The notes beneath the pieces were generated by a model that saw only the letters and a program-made list of their open reading frames with translations, made no database searches and was not told where the DNA came from. A DNA stretch of 64,000 bases, from NCBI RefSeq assembly GCF_900116565.1, contig NZ_FPCJ01000001.1, forward strand, positions 62,001 through 126,000. The letters run 5' to 3'. The position numbers and the translations under genes are program-made. Positions 33,425 through 43,825 of this stretch are shown one piece after another (the stretch's first letter is position 1; each line of letters opens with the position of its first letter). This stretch comes from Thermoflavifilum thermophilum. GTDB taxonomy: Bacteria > Bacteroidota > Bacteroidia > Chitinophagales > Chitinophagaceae.

Positions 33425-35377
33425 TCATAGTTCAAAATATTTTTCAGCAATTTCCGTGTTCAATTTGTTGATGACATCGGCTACAGGCAAATTCCCTATG
33501 TCACCTTTCATATGTTTGCGCAGGGCGATGTGATGCTGTTGCATTTCTTTTTCACCCACAATCCACATGTAGGGAATTTTCTGCGTTTCGGCATCGCGGA
33601 TTTTCTTGCCGATTTTTTCATTGCGTTCATCCAATGTGATGCGCAAGCCTGCCTTTTTGCCTTCTGCTACCAGTTCACGGGCATAATCCAGCACCTTGTC
33701 GGTGATGGGCAGCACGATAGCCTGCACCGGAGCCAGCCATAGCGGGAAGTTGCCGGCACAGTGTTCAATGAGCAGTGCCACAAACCGCTCCAGCGAACCA
33801 AATGGCGCCCGATGAATCATCACCGGCCGGTGCTTTTGATTATCTGCACCCACATATTCCAGTTGAAAACGTTCCGGCAGGTTGTAGTCCACCTGAATGG
33901 TACCCAACTGCCATTTTCGGCCCAGCGCATCACGCACCATAAAATCGAGCTTAGGTCCGTAAAAAGCGGCTTCGCCATATTCCACCACAGCGGGCAACTG
34001 TTTTTCCTGCACGGCATCCACAATGGCCTGTTCGGCCTGCTGCCAGCTTTCTTCACAGCCAATGTATTTGCTGTGGTCATGCTGATCACGCAAAGATATC
34101 TGGGCTACAAAATCTTTAAAATGCAAAGTGTTCAATACCAACAACACCAGGTCAATGACTTTTTCAAATTCTTCCTTCACCTGGTCGGGGCGGCAAAACA
34201 GATGCGCATCGTCTTGAGTGAAACCGCGCACCCTTGTAAGTCCATGCAATTCTCCACTTTGTTCATATCGGTACACAGTGCCGAATTCAGCAATCCGGAT
34301 AGGTAAATCGCGATAGGATCGCGGAGCAGAACGATAGATTTCAATGTGATGGGGACAATTCATGGGTTTGAGCATAAACTCCTCTCCCGGTTGCGGTGTT
34401 TTCATCGGTTGAAAGCTGCTTTCCCCATATTTTTCGTAATGGCCCGAAATCACATAAAGTTTTTTATTTGCGATATGCGGAGTAACCACAAATTGATAGC
34501 CTTGTGCAACTTGAACTTCGTGCAGAAAAGCCTGCAGCTGCTCACGAATGATGGTGCCTTTGGGCAGCCACAGCGGCAATCCCATGCCCACCTGTTCCGA
34601 AAAGGTAAACAACTCCAGCTCTTTGCCCAATTTGCGGTGGTCGCGTTTTTTGGCTTCCTCCAGCCATTGCAGGTAAGCATCTAATTCTTTTTGCGAAGGG
34701 AAGCTGATGCCATAAATCCGCGTTAGCATGGGATTATGTTCGTCCCCCCGCCAGTAAGCACCTGCTATATTGGTGAGTTTTACGGCTTTGATGAAACCGG
34801 TATGCGGAATATGCGGACCCCGGCACAGGTCTGTAAAATTGCCCTGGGTATAAAAGGTGATTTGTCCATCGGGCAAATCTTCCAGCAATTCCAGTTTGTA
34901 TGGATCGCCTTTTTCTTTGAAATAAGCAATGGCCTCGGCTTTGGCCACGGGTTTGCGAACATAGCTGGCCTTGCGTTGTGCGAGTTCGGTCATCTTTTGT
35001 TCCAGCGCGCGGATATCGGCTTCCGTAAGCTGCCTGCCTCCCAGATCCACATCATAATAAAAACCTTGTTCAATAGCCGGTCCTACGCCAAATTTAACAC
35101 CCGGAAACAGGGTTTCCAGTGCTTCCGCCATCAAGTGTGCCGAAGAATGCCAGAAAGTTGCCTTACCCTCCGGATCCCGCCAGGTGAGCAAGCGAATCTG
35201 TGCATCCTGTTCAATGGGCCTGGTAGCATCCCATACTTCGTCATTCACTTTCACGGCCAACACTTCGCGGGCCAATCCTTCGCTGATGGAGCGGGCAATA
35301 TCCAGGCCGGTTACTCCTGCCGGATAACTGCGCACCGATCCGTCGGGAAACGTAATTTGAATGGTATTTGCACTCAT
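33425..35377 (-). CDS. thrS: Threonyl-tRNA synthetase
   Basis: A 650-residue class II aminoacyl-tRNA synthetase, cytoplasmic. Start at 35377 ([14 protein letters not shown]), placing the TGS domain at the N-terminus (about 3-65). The editing/SAD domain has [11 protein letters not shown], the catalytic core has the class II motifs including '[15 protein letters not shown]' with the zinc Cys, '[24 protein letters not shown]' (split: [21 protein letters not shown]) and '[13 protein letters not shown]', and the anticodon-binding domain ends the protein. infC follows after about 140 bases. No T-box-like leader is visible. Confidence 0.97.
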   Translation of the reverse strand: MSANTIQITFPDGSVRSYPAGVTGLDIARSISEGLAREVLAVKVNDEVWDATRPIEQDAQIRLLTWRDPEGKATFWHSSAHLMAEALETLFPGVKFGVGPAIEQGFYYDVDLGGRQLTEADIRALEQKMTELAQRKASYVRKPVAKAEAIAYFKEKGDPYKLELLEDLPDGQITFYTQGNFTDLCRGPHIPHTGFIKAVKLTNIAGAYWRGDEHNPMLTRIYGISFPSQKELDAYLQWLEEAKKRDHRKLGKELELFTFSEQVGMGLPLWLPKGTIIREQLQAFLHEVQVAQGYQFVVTPHIANKKLYVISGHYEKYGESSFQPMKTPQPGEEFMLKPMNCPHHIEIYRSAPRSYRDLPIRIAEFGTVYRYEQSGELHGLTRVRGFTQDDAHLFCRPDQVKEEFEKVIDLVLLVLNTLHFKDFVAQISLRDQHDHSKYIGCEESWQQAEQAIVDAVQEKQLPAVVEYGEAAFYGPKLDFMVRDALGRKWQLGTIQVDYNLPERFQLEYVGADNQKHRPVMIHRAPFGSLERFVALLIEHCAGNFPLWLAPVQAIVLPITDKVLDYARELVAEGKKAGLRITLDERNEKIGKKIRDAETQKIPYMWIVGEKEMQQHHIALRKHMKGDIGNLPVADVINKLNTEIAEKYFEL

Positions 35378-35434
35378 GAGCTTTTGCAATACAGCCCGCA
35401 AATTTAGCTGAAAAACTACATTGCATTGGAAATA

Positions 35435-35463
35435 AAAAAGCGGCACAAGCTGGCTGTGCCGCT
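35435..35463 (-). terminator. Rho-independent terminator after glnN
   Basis: On the minus strand GCGGCACA-GCCAGCT-TGTGCCGC forms an 8-bp GC-rich stem followed by six T's (plus-strand A's at 35435-35440). It lies 27 bases after the glnN stop and separates glnN from thrS. Confidence 0.88.
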
Positions 35464-35489
35464 TCCGGTTAGGTTCATGCCCCTGAAGA

Positions 35490-37682
35490 TTATCTCAGGA
35501 AAAGCAATTCGCGGTATTTGGGCAGAGGCCAGTATTGGTCATCCACCAAAAACTCGAGCTTATCAGCATGATAGCGAATGGTATCGAAATAGCTCTTGAT
35601 GCGATCACAATAGGCCACGGCCTTTTCATACGTATCGGTCATCTTGTTGACTTTTTTCCTTTCTTCAATCATGGCTTCCACCTGCTGACCGATTACATTG
35701 ATGTGTTCCGAGATTTTCTTCAGGATGTTGAACTGCGTCTGATAAGCCGATGGATCAAGGCCTGCGGCTTTCAGTCCCTGGATATTCTGAATCAGCTCAT
35801 TCTGATATCGAATGGCAGCCGGTAAAATGTAATTGGTGCAAAGATCACCAATAACGCGGGCTTCAATCTGTACTTTCTTGATATAATCTTCCAGCAGGAT
35901 TTCATGACGGGCATGGATTTCTTTTTCCGTGAAAACGCCCGATTGAATAAATACCTGCTTACCTTTTTCGCTCACCAGGGCATTCAATGCCTGTGGGGTG
36001 GTTTTGATGTTGGGCAATCCGCGACGTTCGGCTTCTTTCTGCCATTCTTCGCTGTAATTATCGCCTTCAAACAGGATGCGCTTGGAATCAATGATGTATT
36101 GGCGAAGTACCTGCAGGATGGCAATATCCTTTTTTTCGCCTTTGTCAATCAATGCATCCACATCCTGTTTAAACTGAGTGAGTGTATGTGCTACAATGGT
36201 GTTCAGCGTGGTCATGGCCGAAGAGCAATTGGCCGAAGAACCAACGGCACGGAATTCAAACTTATTGCCTGTGAATGCGAAGGGAGAAGTCCGGTTCCGG
36301 TCCGTATTGTCGAGCAACAGATCCGGGATATGCCGATGCAGATCCAGTTTCAAGATAGCTTCATCCTGCTCATCGAATTTATTATCCACACGCGTTTCAA
36401 TCTCATGCAACACATCGGTCAGATAATGCCCGATGAACACGGAGATGATGGCAGGAGGTGCTTCGTTGGCTCCCAGTCTGAAATCATTGCCCGGAGAGGC
36501 AATGGCAGCCCGCAGCAAGTCGGCATGGTCATGTACGGCTTTAATGGTATTGATGAAGAATGTGAGGAAAAGCAAATTGGTTTTGGGGGTTTTCCCGGGC
36601 GAGAGCAGGTTGATACCTGTATCGGTAGCCATGCTCCAGTTGTTATGTTTACCGCTACCGTTGATTCCTGCAAATGGCTTTTCGTGCAACAACACCTTAA
36701 GTTTATGTCGCTTGGCCACCTTTTGCATCAGATCCATGATCAGCAGGTTGTGGTCAACGGCAATGTTCACCTCTTCAAACACAGGCGCACACTCAAACTG
36801 GGAAGGTGCCACTTCATTGTGCCGGGTACGTAAGGGAATGCCCAGCTTATAGGCTTCTTCTTCAAAATCGCGCATAAAAGCATATACCCGTTCGGGGATG
36901 GAACCAAAATAATGGTCTTCCAGCTGCTGCCCTTTAGCAGGCGCATGGCCCACCACGGTGCGGCCGCACATCACCAAGTCAGGCCGTGCATTGGCCAGGG
37001 CTTCATCTACCACGAAATATTCCTGCTCCCAGCCCAGCGTGGAATACACATGGGTTACGTTGCGATCAAAATAATTGCAAACTTCAGTAGCTGCTTTATC
37101 GAGGGCGGCAATAGATTTCAACAACGGCCCTTTATAATCGAGTGCTTCGCCGTTATACGATACAAAAACCGTGGGAATGCATAAGGTTTTACCGGCACCC
37201 ATGTCCATGATAAAAGCCGGTGATGAGGGATCCCATGCCGTATAGCCGCGTGCTTCAAAAGTAGCGCGCAACCCCCCGCTGGGAAAGCTCGATGCATCGG
37301 GTTCCTGTTGCACCAAAGCATCCCCGTCGAATGTTTCAATGGGTGTACCATCACCCTTAATGGTAAAGAAAGAATCGTGTTTTTCGGCGGTAGCGCCTGT
37401 CAGGGGTTGAAACCAATGGGTGAAATGGGTTACACCCTGCTTCATGGCCCATTCTTTCATGCCGGCAGCAATCTGGTCCGCAATCTTGCGTTCGATTTTG
37501 GTACCGGTCTTGATAGACATCTGCAGGCTTTTGTAGGCCTCATCGCTGAGATGCTCACGCATCACCTTACCGGTAAAAACACGGCTGGCAAACAATTCCG
37601 AAATACGCTTGCCGGACAGACCATTTTTTTGTATCGGCGCATTGATCAACGCCTGTAATGCATTTAAACGTAAGTTTTGCAT
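35490..37682 (-). CDS. glnN: Glutamine synthetase type III
   Basis: A 730-residue enzyme matching the long GSIII form typical of Bacteroidota and Cyanobacteria, which makes glutamine from glutamate, ammonia and ATP. Recognisable parts: N-terminal '[20 protein letters not shown]', '[18 protein letters not shown]', '[20 protein letters not shown]' and catalytic-core '[16 protein letters not shown]', '[20 protein letters not shown]'. It is transcribed alone, with a terminator right after it and an AT-rich ~150-base leader before it (37683-37830) whose long A/T runs hold the likely promoter. Confidence 0.97.
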   Translation of the reverse strand: MQNLRLNALQALINAPIQKNGLSGKRISELFASRVFTGKVMREHLSDEAYKSLQMSIKTGTKIERKIADQIAAGMKEWAMKQGVTHFTHWFQPLTGATAEKHDSFFTIKGDGTPIETFDGDALVQQEPDASSFPSGGLRATFEARGYTAWDPSSPAFIMDMGAGKTLCIPTVFVSYNGEALDYKGPLLKSIAALDKAATEVCNYFDRNVTHVYSTLGWEQEYFVVDEALANARPDLVMCGRTVVGHAPAKGQQLEDHYFGSIPERVYAFMRDFEEEAYKLGIPLRTRHNEVAPSQFECAPVFEEVNIAVDHNLLIMDLMQKVAKRHKLKVLLHEKPFAGINGSGKHNNWSMATDTGINLLSPGKTPKTNLLFLTFFINTIKAVHDHADLLRAAIASPGNDFRLGANEAPPAIISVFIGHYLTDVLHEIETRVDNKFDEQDEAILKLDLHRHIPDLLLDNTDRNRTSPFAFTGNKFEFRAVGSSANCSSAMTTLNTIVAHTLTQFKQDVDALIDKGEKKDIAILQVLRQYIIDSKRILFEGDNYSEEWQKEAERRGLPNIKTTPQALNALVSEKGKQVFIQSGVFTEKEIHARHEILLEDYIKKVQIEARVIGDLCTNYILPAAIRYQNELIQNIQGLKAAGLDPSAYQTQFNILKKISEHINVIGQQVEAMIEERKKVNKMTDTYEKAVAYCDRIKSYFDTIRYHADKLEFLVDDQYWPLPKYRELLFLR

Positions 37683-37830
37683 CGCGTAAAATTTTTCACA
37701 AAGGAAATTGTTTTTATCGAAATATCAAATTTTTTTGACCCAAAAAACAAAAAAATAGAGATTTTTTGGCAGAAAAATGGGATTATACGATTCTAAAATT
37801 CAATTTTTAAAGCAAATTTTCGATGAAAAA

Positions 37831-39144
37831 TCAGATTTTATTTTTTTTAAAGTATCTTTTTGAAAGGGCTTGAATCCCTGGAGCCGAAAGAAAAAATTCT
37901 GCAAGCGCCCGATAACGAACCATCGCGCCGGCAATACACACTGTATAGCCAATCAGCAAAAGATAAATTACTGCAAGCCAGCAGGTGAAAAGCAGCCAGG
38001 GATGAGCCCGGGGCCACGTGCGACCATATCTCCACACGCCCACAATCACCAACGCCAGAAAAAGCAGGTTATTGGCCTGCACGGCTATTTGCAACGTGGG
38101 ATGCAAAGGCGAAGGATTGGGTAAAGCGAGCACCCGCCACCATGCATGTGGCAGCGCTTTCAATACTGATATGCCATTGGACATAAGCGGAATGGGTGCC
38201 AAAACGGAATGAGCCCCCAGTTCAACTCCTACCCTGTAAAAGGCTTGCTGCCGCTCCACCACAACCTGCAACGGATGAAGCCGAAATGCCCAGATGAACA
38301 CGAAACCAATCACGAGCCAGCCAGCCAAACAACATGCAAACAGCCTCCCGCTGGTAAACCGTTGCCAACGATAAGGCCATTTGTTTTTGAGGTAAATGCT
38401 GCACACCCAGGCAAGCCAGGCAGGCAATACCACCAACAGCAAAAAATTTTTCAACAGCAAAATGCCTGTCAAACTCAGCAGAATCCAGATCCCATCTGAT
38501 AAACGGAAGGTAGTTTTTACCGAAGAAGTAAAACCTTTCTCCAACAGCTGATGGGTGTGATAGCCCAGCAGGCTCAGGCACAGGAACAAAAGCGCATCTT
38601 TATGCATCCCGCTGAACCAGAACCATACTCCGGGGAGATGAAACCAAAGCAACGATGCCCGTGCCGACATGCCAGTGGTCACGCGATAAAGCTGCATATA
38701 GCGCAACCATCCGGGAAAAGTAAGTACACTAAAAAAAATACAATTCACGTAATACGATGAACCGGAAAAAACATTGAAAAGCATCTGCAAAAGCATCATT
38801 ACATAATTGCCGCTGCTTTGCCAGAAGGTATGATACACACCGAAAAAATCGTGAAACAGCAAATAATCCAGCCGCATACGGATATACTGCGAAAGGTCCT
38901 GGGAATCGCGATGCCACCAATTCACCAGCTCTACGGCTCGATTAAAATACCTCCAGGAGTCGTTGAATCCTGTGTAATATCGTTCGTGGATCCATCCATA
39001 CACCCAGGCCATGGCTACCCGGGAAAGAAAAAGCAAAATCAAGCTACCGGTTGCCATACCTGCAGGACGAAGTCGCTTCCAGCCACTCATCCACACACAT
39101 GCCAGTACAAGGTAAATCAAACCCAATCCGAGAGTCCATAACAT
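37831..39144 (-). CDS. Polytopic membrane protein, glycosyltransferase/polymerase-like, unknown function
   Basis: A 437-residue protein with about 10 hydrophobic segments spread over its length and a basic C-terminal tail. I do not recognise the family with certainty. A short motif 'LPGVWFWFSGMHKDALLFL' in mid-protein resembles 'YPDILAWSNVMNGKDILVLL' in the membrane protein at 55741-56910 (aromatic-Pro, Trp, then Lys-Asp at the start of a membrane helix). The layout recalls GT-C-fold glycosyltransferases and polysaccharide polymerases. It stands alone between glnN and the divergent purL. A role in envelope glycan assembly is a guess. Confidence 0.7.
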   Translation of the reverse strand: MLWTLGLGLIYLVLACVWMSGWKRLRPAGMATGSLILLFLSRVAMAWVYGWIHERYYTGFNDSWRYFNRAVELVNWWHRDSQDLSQYIRMRLDYLLFHDFFGVYHTFWQSSGNYVMMLLQMLFNVFSGSSYYVNCIFFSVLTFPGWLRYMQLYRVTTGMSARASLLWFHLPGVWFWFSGMHKDALLFLCLSLLGYHTHQLLEKGFTSSVKTTFRLSDGIWILLSLTGILLLKNFLLLVVLPAWLAWVCSIYLKNKWPYRWQRFTSGRLFACCLAGWLVIGFVFIWAFRLHPLQVVVERQQAFYRVGVELGAHSVLAPIPLMSNGISVLKALPHAWWRVLALPNPSPLHPTLQIAVQANNLLFLALVIVGVWRYGRTWPRAHPWLLFTCWLAVIYLLLIGYTVCIAGAMVRYRALAEFFLSAPGIQALSKRYFKKNKI

Positions 39145-39189
39145 ATTGCCATGCGAACTTTAAGAATAACCAAGGTAAGTTTATTCTCT

Positions 39190-39197
39190 TATTTTTG
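39190..39197 (+). promoter_or_regulatory. Candidate -7 box for purL
   Basis: TATTTTTG matches TAnnTTTG and is followed by GCGCAGG, 43 bases before the purL ATG. No strong -33 box is visible. Confidence 0.45.
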
Positions 39198-39239
39198 CGC
39201 AGGCGATTGCCAGGCTTTTTATTTATCTGAAATGTTATT

Positions 39240-41480
39240 ATGCAGGAAATTACCGTTGAGACCGCTATTCAATTGGGATTAACAGCCGAAGAGTTTGCCC
39301 GTATCGAGCAGCTGCTGGGTCGCAAGCCCAATTTCACCGAGCTAAGCATGTTTTCCGTGATGTGGAGTGAACATTGCAGCTATAAAAATTCCATTCGTTG
39401 GCTGAAGACCCTTCCGCGCGAGGGCAAGCAGCTACTGGCAAAAGCCGGTGAAGAGAATGCAGGCCTGGTTGATATCGGCGAAGGCTATGCCTGTGTTTTT
39501 AAAATTGAATCCCACAATCATCCTTCTGCCATTGAGCCTTTTCAGGGGGCTGCCACTGGTGTGGGCGGTATTCACCGCGATATTTTTACCATGGGAGCCC
39601 GGCCCATCGCTGCATTGAATTCCCTTCGCTTTGGTGAAATCACAGAAGCCAAAACGCGCCACTTGCTGCGAGGCGTGGTGGCTGGTATCGGGCATTATGG
39701 CAATTGCCTGGGTGTGGCTACCGTGGGCGGAGAAGTGTATTTCGATGCCTGCTACCATACCAATCCGCTTGTGAATGCGATGAGCGTAGGTTTGGTGAAA
39801 ATCGGATGCACGGTTTCGGCCATTGCTACCGGCGAAGGGAATCCCGTGATGATCGTAGGCTCCGAAACCGGCAAGGATGGCATCGGAGGAGCAGCATTTG
39901 CTTCAGCCAATATTACCGAGGATAGCGTGGAAGACCTTCCAGCCGTGCAGGTGGGCGATCCTTTCCAGGAAAAAAAATTACTCGAAGCCTGTCTGGAAGC
40001 CGTAGCCACGGGAGCGTTAATCGGCATGCAGGACATGGGGGCTGCCGGTATTACCTGTTCCACATCTGAAATGAGTGCCAAAGGCAATCACGGCATGCGC
40101 ATTGATCTTTCGCGGGTACCCACCCGGCAGCCAGGCATGAAAGCCTGGGAAATTCTGATCAGCGAAAGCCAGGAACGCATGCTCATTGTCGTGAAAAAAG
40201 GACGAGAAGAGGAAGTAAGGAAAATCTTTGAAAAATGGGACCTGCATTGTGTGCAGATCGGTGAAGTAACCCGGGAGCCTCAGCTGCAATTTTATTTTCA
40301 GGGGAAGCTGGAAGCCTCTGTCCCGGCCGATAGCCTTGTTGTGGGCGGAGGGGCTCCAGTCTATGAACGCGAATATCGTAGGCCTTCCTATCTGGATGCC
40401 TGCCAGGCCTTTGATATCAATAGCCTGGCCGAACCTTCATCGCAGGAGCTTCTGGAGCTGGCCAGGACCTTAACCGGCTTGCCCACCCTTGCATCCAAAA
40501 AATGGATTTACGAGCAATACGATCGGCTGGTAGGCACAGCCAATATTTCAGCCTATGCTCCCACGGATGCCGCTCTGGTATGGGCCAAACCCACTTCCAA
40601 AGTACTGGCGCTCACCACGGATTGTAACAGTCTTTACGTTTTTGCCGACCCCTGCAAAGGCACTCAAATTGCCGTAGCCGAAGCTGCCCGAAATATCGTC
40701 TGCAGCGGCGGGAAACCACTTGCCATCACGAATTGCCTGAATTTTGGCAATCCTTATGACCCGGAAGTGTATTATCAGTTTGTACAGGCCATTCAGGGCA
40801 TGCGCATAGCCTGCGAAGCCTTTCAAACCCCGGTCACAGGCGGCAACGTAAGCTTTTACAATCAATCGCCCGATGGCCCCATATACCCCACTCCTGTGAT
40901 TGGCATGCTGGGTTTGCTGGAATCGCGCGATGATATCATGACCCTGCATTTCAAGCAGCCGGGTGACCGAATTTATTTGCTGGGACAATCCAGAAATGAT
41001 GTGGGCTGCTCGGCTTATGTATATGCCCTGAAAAAAATCCGCTACAGCAACTGTCCGTTCTTCGATCTGCAGGAAGAGCTACAGCTGCAGCAGCTTTTGC
41101 AGCAGCTGATACAAGCCCGGCTGATTCGCTCCGCCCATGATGTGAGCGAAGGCGGCTTGTGGATAGCCTTGCTGGAGTCGGCCATGGCCGCCCGTTTAGG
41201 TATGCAGGTACAATCCGACCCGGCCTTCCGCAAAGATGCCTTCTGGTTTGGAGAATCTCAAAGCCGTGTGGTAGTCAGTGTATCAGCCGATAAGGAAAAG
41301 AATTTTCTACAAGCCGTACAACATTTTCCACATCGCCTGCTGGGTGAAGTGCGCGCCGATCAGCAACTATGGGTAGATGGCCAATGCTGGGGTGAATTGT
41401 TGGCTTGGACAAAAGCATACGAAGATACCATTGCCCGTTATATGGAAACAGATACAGCCGATATCCATTCATTTTTTTAA
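39240..41480 (+). CDS. purL: Phosphoribosylformylglycinamidine synthase subunit PurL
   Basis: A 746-residue enzyme of purine synthesis (FGAR to FGAM with ATP). The length identifies the small PurL type, which needs separate PurQ and PurS subunits, not present here. Motifs: '[14 protein letters not shown]', '[25 protein letters not shown]' (split: [24 protein letters not shown]), '[17 protein letters not shown]', '[13 protein letters not shown]' and '[16 protein letters not shown]'. Divergent from the membrane protein gene and followed closely by hldD (about 20 bases), so the two may share a transcript. Confidence 0.97.
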   Translation: MQEITVETAIQLGLTAEEFARIEQLLGRKPNFTELSMFSVMWSEHCSYKNSIRWLKTLPREGKQLLAKAGEENAGLVDIGEGYACVFKIESHNHPSAIEPFQGAATGVGGIHRDIFTMGARPIAALNSLRFGEITEAKTRHLLRGVVAGIGHYGNCLGVATVGGEVYFDACYHTNPLVNAMSVGLVKIGCTVSAIATGEGNPVMIVGSETGKDGIGGAAFASANITEDSVEDLPAVQVGDPFQEKKLLEACLEAVATGALIGMQDMGAAGITCSTSEMSAKGNHGMRIDLSRVPTRQPGMKAWEILISESQERMLIVVKKGREEEVRKIFEKWDLHCVQIGEVTREPQLQFYFQGKLEASVPADSLVVGGGAPVYEREYRRPSYLDACQAFDINSLAEPSSQELLELARTLTGLPTLASKKWIYEQYDRLVGTANISAYAPTDAALVWAKPTSKVLALTTDCNSLYVFADPCKGTQIAVAEAARNIVCSGGKPLAITNCLNFGNPYDPEVYYQFVQAIQGMRIACEAFQTPVTGGNVSFYNQSPDGPIYPTPVIGMLGLLESRDDIMTLHFKQPGDRIYLLGQSRNDVGCSAYVYALKKIRYSNCPFFDLQEELQLQQLLQQLIQARLIRSAHDVSEGGLWIALLESAMAARLGMQVQSDPAFRKDAFWFGESQSRVVVSVSADKEKNFLQAVQHFPHRLLGEVRADQQLWVDGQCWGELLAWTKAYEDTIARYMETDTADIHSFF

Positions 41481-41501
41481 ACACATAAAATTTCGTTGCG
41501 C

Positions 41502-42533
41502 ATGTCAGCAGATGCTAGGCAAACATCTCATTCATCGAACTGGGTTCCCGACCGCAAGGATACCATCCTGGTTACAGGCGCTGCAGGCTTTATTGGAAGC
41601 TGTCTGGTAAAATATTTAAATGAGCAGGGATATGAACGTTTAATTCTGAGTGATGATTTTTCCAGACCGGATAAACTGAAAAACCTCGAACGCAAGCAAT
41701 ATCTTCAACGCATTGACCGGGAACAGCTGCTTGACTGGCTTGCACATGAAGGCTGGGATCATTCCATCCGTTTTATCTTCCATATCGGTGCAAGAACCGA
41801 TACCACGGAATTCAACCGCCAGATCTTTGACCGGCTCAATGTGCAGTATTCCCAGCAACTTTGGAACTACGCCGTAAAGCGACAAATTCCTTTTCTGTAC
41901 GCTTCTTCGGCCGCCACATACGGAGATGGCAGCCAAGGTTATGATGACGATCATGCACGCATTCCAGAGCTCAAACCATTGAACCCCTACGGCTGGTCAA
42001 AACAACAATTTGATCTCTGGGTATTATCGCAAGAACAAACACCCCCTTTTTGGTATGGGTTAAAATTCTTTAATGTGTATGGACCCAACGAATACCACAA
42101 AGGCCGTATGGCCAGCGTTATCTGGCATGCATACCGGCAAATTCAGGAAACCGGCATCGTACGCCTCTTTCAATCTCATCGGCCTGAATATCGGGATGGA
42201 GAGCAATTACGCGATTTTATTTACGTAAAAGACATCTTGAAAATCTGTTTCTGGTGCATGCAACACCTTCCTCCATCGGGCATCTACAATGCTGGTACAG
42301 GTAAAGCCCGCACTTTTTACGATCTGGTGAAAGCTACATTTGCGGCTGTGAATAAGCCTCTGCAGGTGCAATACATTCCAATTCCGGAAGATATCCGCAA
42401 TACCTATCAGTATTTCACCGAAGCCCGCATGGAAAAACTGCGTAAAGCAGGATACACGGATCCGTTTTCTTCTCTGGAAGATGGCATTGCAGATTACGTA
42501 CAACAATATCTGCTAACCCATCAATATTATTAA
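41502..42533 (+). CDS. hldD: ADP-L-glycero-D-manno-heptose-6-epimerase
   Basis: A 343-residue short-chain epimerase of the RfaD/HldD type. The NAD-binding motif is TGAAGFIGS near residue 23, with 'IFHIGARTDTTE', 'YASSAATYGDGSQGYDDDH' and catalytic YGWSK. Distinctive for HldD are 'GLKFFNVYGPNEYHKGRMASV' (split: GLKFFNVYGPNEYHKG, RMASV) and 'DFIYVKDILKICFW'. It makes the heptose precursor of LPS inner core or other heptose-containing glycans. I chose ATG 41502 over the TTG two codons upstream. The N-terminal ~20 residues are an unusual extension. Confidence 0.9.
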   Translation: MSADARQTSHSSNWVPDRKDTILVTGAAGFIGSCLVKYLNEQGYERLILSDDFSRPDKLKNLERKQYLQRIDREQLLDWLAHEGWDHSIRFIFHIGARTDTTEFNRQIFDRLNVQYSQQLWNYAVKRQIPFLYASSAATYGDGSQGYDDDHARIPELKPLNPYGWSKQQFDLWVLSQEQTPPFWYGLKFFNVYGPNEYHKGRMASVIWHAYRQIQETGIVRLFQSHRPEYRDGEQLRDFIYVKDILKICFWCMQHLPPSGIYNAGTGKARTFYDLVKATFAAVNKPLQVQYIPIPEDIRNTYQYFTEARMEKLRKAGYTDPFSSLEDGIADYVQQYLLTHQYY

Positions 42534-42607
42534 TCGTTCAAAATCGTATGCGTGCTCTAAATCAATGGCATATTCCCCAACATGCACAGATAAAACGTTT
42601 GGCTGAT

Positions 42608-43165
42608 TTACTCATGGCGCGAACGTTCCACATCTTTTACCTTCACGGCAAACAACAACACGATTACCAGGATCAACACCACAAACAAATAGCTTAAGAA
42701 AAACACAGCATTCTTTTGAAAAGAAAGCGGCATATAATTCGGTTCCAATACAGCCGGTGCTGAAATGGTGGGTTGACTGGCAGCTGGAGCGGCTTGAGCA
42801 TTTGCATCAATGTAAGCCAGAATATCCTGAACATCCTGTTGATTCAGGGACGGATGATCGGGCATGATGATATGAAATTCGTTGTACAACGCCACTGCAG
42901 CCGTATCGCCTGCATCGATCATGGCTTTGGGTGAGCGAACGAACTTCACGATCCAGTCGAGGCTCCGTCGCTGATCCACACCCGCCAGCGCAGGTCCCAC
43001 AGCCCGTTGATTGATGTTGTGGCATGAATTACACGCCTGCTGTTCAAACAATTGCTTGCCCCGATCCGCATTACCACGCACAGCTGCAGAATCAGCTGCC
43101 ATCGCATGAAAAGCCATGCATAACCCCAAAATAACAAGCATGTCCTTGTACACAAACTTACTCAT
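42608..43165 (-). CDS. Cytochrome c with C-terminal membrane anchor
   Basis: A 185-residue protein: signal peptide (about 1-23, ending HAMAAD), one class I haem c domain with CNSCH haem-binding motif and the likely axial Met in IIMPDHPSL, then an Ala/Pro-rich linker and a C-terminal transmembrane helix ('AVFFLSYLFVVLILVIVLLF'). It is thus anchored with the haem in the periplasm and probably feeds electrons to the oxidase encoded upstream in the same operon. The first codons overlap the SCO gene by eight bases. Confidence 0.92.
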   Translation of the reverse strand: MSKFVYKDMLVILGLCMAFHAMAADSAAVRGNADRGKQLFEQQACNSCHNINQRAVGPALAGVDQRRSLDWIVKFVRSPKAMIDAGDTAAVALYNEFHIIMPDHPSLNQQDVQDILAYIDANAQAAPAASQPTISAPAVLEPNYMPLSFQKNAVFFLSYLFVVLILVIVLLFAVKVKDVERSRHE

Positions 43166-43811
43166 GTTCCAGTTTTTTGATATCCTGTGTTAATAAATCC
43201 ATTTCACGTTTTACAATACCGCTGTAATAACCACGAATGCGGCCATCTGGATCTACCAGCATGATCTTATCGGTATGAATGAAATCAGGAATATTGCCAT
43301 CACCCGAAGAGGCACTCACATGAAAACCCACTACAGCTGCCCGGTAAATATGTCCCTTATCGCCTGTGAGTAAAGCCCAGTGCCGAGTGGGCAAATTCAG
43401 AGACGAAGCATAATGTTGCAGTTGTTCCGGTGTATCATATTCCGGATCTACTGACAGCGAGATAAACTGCACGCGGTCATCAGCTTTGAATTGCTCCACC
43501 ACCTCGGCCAGATCGTGCATCATACGCGGACATACATTCGGACAACGGGTGAAGAAAAAATTCACCACCAGTACTTTATCCGGAAAACTTTTCAAACTCA
43601 CAGGCTGCCGCTGCTGATCCACAAACACATAATGGCTTACAAACTGTGTATCAACTGAAGACGTGTTCCACTCTTCCAGCTGACCATACACGGGTAAAGT
43701 TTCCCGATGTTGTACGACAGCATAAATCATTCCTGAAACAAGGATAATAGCTATAGGCCAGGCCATCAGCACCCATTTCCAACGGTGCATGTGTTTATTT
43801 GACTGATGCAT
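43158..43811 (-). CDS. SCO1/SenC copper-chaperone-like protein
   Basis: A 217-residue membrane-anchored thioredoxin-fold protein: a transmembrane helix near residues 11-32, then a periplasmic domain with the copper-binding FTRCPNVCPRM (CxxxC) and the distal His in 'FIHTDKIMLVDPDG'. SCO proteins deliver copper to, or reduce, the CuA site of oxidase subunit II, whose gene is two genes upstream in this operon. The gene starts 14 bases after subunit I ends. Confidence 0.93.
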   Translation of the reverse strand: MHQSNKHMHRWKWVLMAWPIAIILVSGMIYAVVQHRETLPVYGQLEEWNTSSVDTQFVSHYVFVDQQRQPVSLKSFPDKVLVVNFFFTRCPNVCPRMMHDLAEVVEQFKADDRVQFISLSVDPEYDTPEQLQHYASSLNLPTRHWALLTGDKGHIYRAAVVGFHVSASSGDGNIPDFIHTDKIMLVDPDGRIRGYYSGIVKREMDLLTQDIKKLEHE

Positions 43812-43825
43812 AACAGATGCCGGTT

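Noticed and set aside
35378-35446. T-box or other riboswitch before thrS
   Set aside because: The only stem-loop there is the glnN terminator; no specifier loop or antiterminator is seen, and T-boxes are not expected in Bacteroidota.
35904-36833. 309-codon plus-strand frame
   Set aside because: Antisense to glnN, which is full length and strongly conserved.
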